Shown here: piece after piece, positions 7,524 through 7,896 of the stretch
Position numbering within the stretch: position 1 is the first letter of the stretch
Layout: each line of letters opens with the position of its first letter
Origin: Alistipes sp.
Lineage (GTDB): Bacteria > Bacteroidota > Bacteroidia > Bacteroidales > Rikenellaceae
DNA length: 7,896 bases
Assembly (NCBI GenBank): GCA_017559685.1
Contig: JAFYQY010000124.1
Location: forward strand, 1-7,896
Direction: 5' to 3'
Program-made: the position numbers and the translations under genes
The notes under the pieces: generated by a model
What the model was told of the DNA's origin: nothing
What the model saw: the letters and a program-made list of their open reading frames with translations, nothing else
Databases searched by the model: none

Positions 7524-7673
7524 ATGAAAAAGAGCAATATGATTTACAGCGCTCCCGAGGTTGAGATTTACGAAATTGCAGCCGAGCGTGGTTACGGTGA
7601 CTCACTCATCGGTGGTGGCACAGACTCTACCCTTCCAGGTTTTGGATCGGAGAGTGACGATTTGATCTACTAA
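7524..7673 (+). CDS. 49-residue acidic peptide downstream of the lipoprotein, function unknown
   Basis: ATG at 7524 to TAA at 7671-7673 encodes 49 residues beginning MKKSNMIYSAPEVEIYEIAA, then ERGYGDSLIGGG, then TDSTLPGFGSESDDLIY. The codon choice (GAG, TCG, GGT, TAC) matches the neighbouring genes, and the frame stops just before a terminator, both signs of a real gene. There is no hydrophobic signal core and no Cys. Three parts are visible: a basic start with a YxAPEVEIYEI strand, a central glycine patch, and an acidic tail ending in Tyr. Short Bacteroidales proteins of the type MKK..Y..P.(V/I)E.(I/V)...E.G, often behind surface-protein genes, look similar from memory, but I know no assigned function. 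Being 36 bases from the lipoprotein stop with no promoter or terminator between, it is probably co-transcribed. A partner or chaperone peptide, a secreted peptide precursor cleaved after the Gly run, or a regulator are all possible. Confidence 0.8.
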   Translation: MKKSNMIYSAPEVEIYEIAAERGYGDSLIGGGTDSTLPGFGSESDDLIY

Positions 7674-7688
7674 AAGATAAAATCTTTG

Positions 7689-7724
7689 AAAAAGCCGAGC
7701 AGAAAATTTCTGCTCGGCTTTTTT
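7689..7724 (+). terminator. Rho-independent terminator after the small peptide gene
   Basis: GCCGAGCAG (7694-7702) pairs with CTGCTCGGC (7710-7718), a perfect 9-bp GC-rich stem that is extended by A/T pairs on both sides (AAAAA at 7689-7693 with TTTTTT at 7719-7724). The loop is AAAATTT. The A-tract before and T-tract after make it a potentially bidirectional terminator. It ends the lipoprotein/small peptide unit 15 bases past the stop. Confidence 0.95.
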
Positions 7725-7753
7725 GCGTTATTGCAATTTTGTTATTACATTTG
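7722..7753 (+). promoter_or_regulatory. Bacteroidetes promoter for the downstream kinase gene
   Basis: TTTG at 7722-7725 (-33) and TACATTTG at 7746-7753 (-7, perfect TAnnTTTG) are separated by 20 bases, the standard spacing. The start site would be near 7760, giving a leader of about 35 nt before the ATG at 7794. The -33 box lies in the T-tract of the preceding terminator. Confidence 0.75.
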
Positions 7754-7793
7754 TAGTTAGGAAATTATGTAACAACTAAACTATACTACTACA

Positions 7794-7896
7794 ATGACTG
7801 AAAAACTTATTGCAATCGCTAACGAGTTCGTACTCGAGGGCACTATCAAGGAGATTACTCCGCTCGGACAGGGCTTTATCAATGACACCTTCATCA
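7794..7896 (+). CDS. APH-family sugar kinase (N-acetylhexosamine 1-kinase-like), 3' end outside window
   Basis: Only the first 34 codons are present, starting MTEKLIAIANEFVLEGTIKE and continuing ITPLGQGFINDTFI. The pattern of a short helix, then F-x-L/I-EGT-I-x-x-I-x-PLG-x-G-x-IN-D/T-T-F/Y, matches the start of phosphotransferase (APH, choline-kinase-like) proteins of Bacteroidetes. It also matches the N-terminus of Bifidobacterium NahK ([22 protein letters not shown], split: FALEGAV / [12 protein letters not shown], recalled from memory), which phosphorylates GlcNAc/GalNAc at C1. LGQGFIND is the glycine-rich nucleotide loop region. If it is NahK-like, it salvages N-acetylhexosamines, related to the amino-sugar operon at the other end of the window. 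Catalytic residues lie beyond the window, so substrate is unproven. It has its own promoter and follows a strong terminator, so it is a separate transcription unit. Confidence 0.78.
   Translation, partial: MTEKLIAIANEFVLEGTIKEITPLGQGFINDTFI

Noticed and set aside
7551..7620. Double-glycine leader (bacteriocin type) reading of the 49-residue peptide
   Set aside because: The glycine run is present, but the usual helical leader pattern before it (spaced Leu/Glu with a Leu-x-x-Ile-x-GG end) is not clear, and no peptidase-containing transporter is in the window. It is kept only as one possibility in the gene entry.
1..7896. CRISPR arrays, tRNA/rRNA genes, insertion sequences
   Set aside because: No spaced short identical repeats, no cloverleaf or rRNA-like segment, and no transposase or terminal inverted repeats were seen on either strand.

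Overview
The window looks like a chromosomal piece from a gut-type Bacteroidales bacterium. The evidence is the NagB-like/PIG-L fusion enzyme followed by a classic NagB, a fimbrillin-like lipoprotein, TAnnTTTG-type promoter elements, and AT-rich gene leads without strong Shine-Dalgarno sites. Codon use is strongly biased (GAG for Glu, AAG for Lys, TCG and TTG common). That bias would fit an Alistipes/Rikenellaceae-like genome, but the sequence alone does not prove the family. All recognised genes are on the + strand.

Region 1 (1-3487) is an apparent operon. It holds the 3'-truncated-at-window-edge view of yebC (its N-terminus lies before base 1), then a 637-residue protein with a glucosamine-6-phosphate deaminase-like domain fused to a PIG-L/LmbE deacetylase domain, then a canonical allosteric-type NagB. 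The gaps are 32 and 20 bases, and a strong intrinsic terminator at 3450-3487 closes the unit. The two NagB-fold proteins point to amino-sugar (GlcNAc/GlcN) catabolism. The fusion protein carries Gln where the catalytic His of NagB should be, whereas the stand-alone NagB keeps every active-site and allosteric residue I could place.

Region 2 (3488-3830) is an AT-rich, 343-base non-coding stretch. It holds a perfect TAnnTTTG element, a long predicted leader hairpin (3596-3640), stacked small palindromes and a possible second promoter. It leads into a 1218-residue lipoprotein with a fimbrillin-like N-terminal part, a beta-helix-like entry segment and about 20 GLUG-type repeats. A 49-codon gene, too short for routine ORF calling, follows 36 bases later, and a strong terminator at 7689-7724 closes this second unit. 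The pair (large repeat surface lipoprotein plus small Tyr-ended acidic peptide, behind a structured leader) is the best candidate here for an undescribed system.

Region 3 (7722-7896) holds a well-formed Bacteroidetes promoter that overlaps the T-tract of the preceding terminator. It is followed by the first 34 codons of a phosphotransferase (APH-fold) gene resembling N-acetylhexosamine 1-kinase. If that is right, it returns to the amino-sugar theme of region 1.
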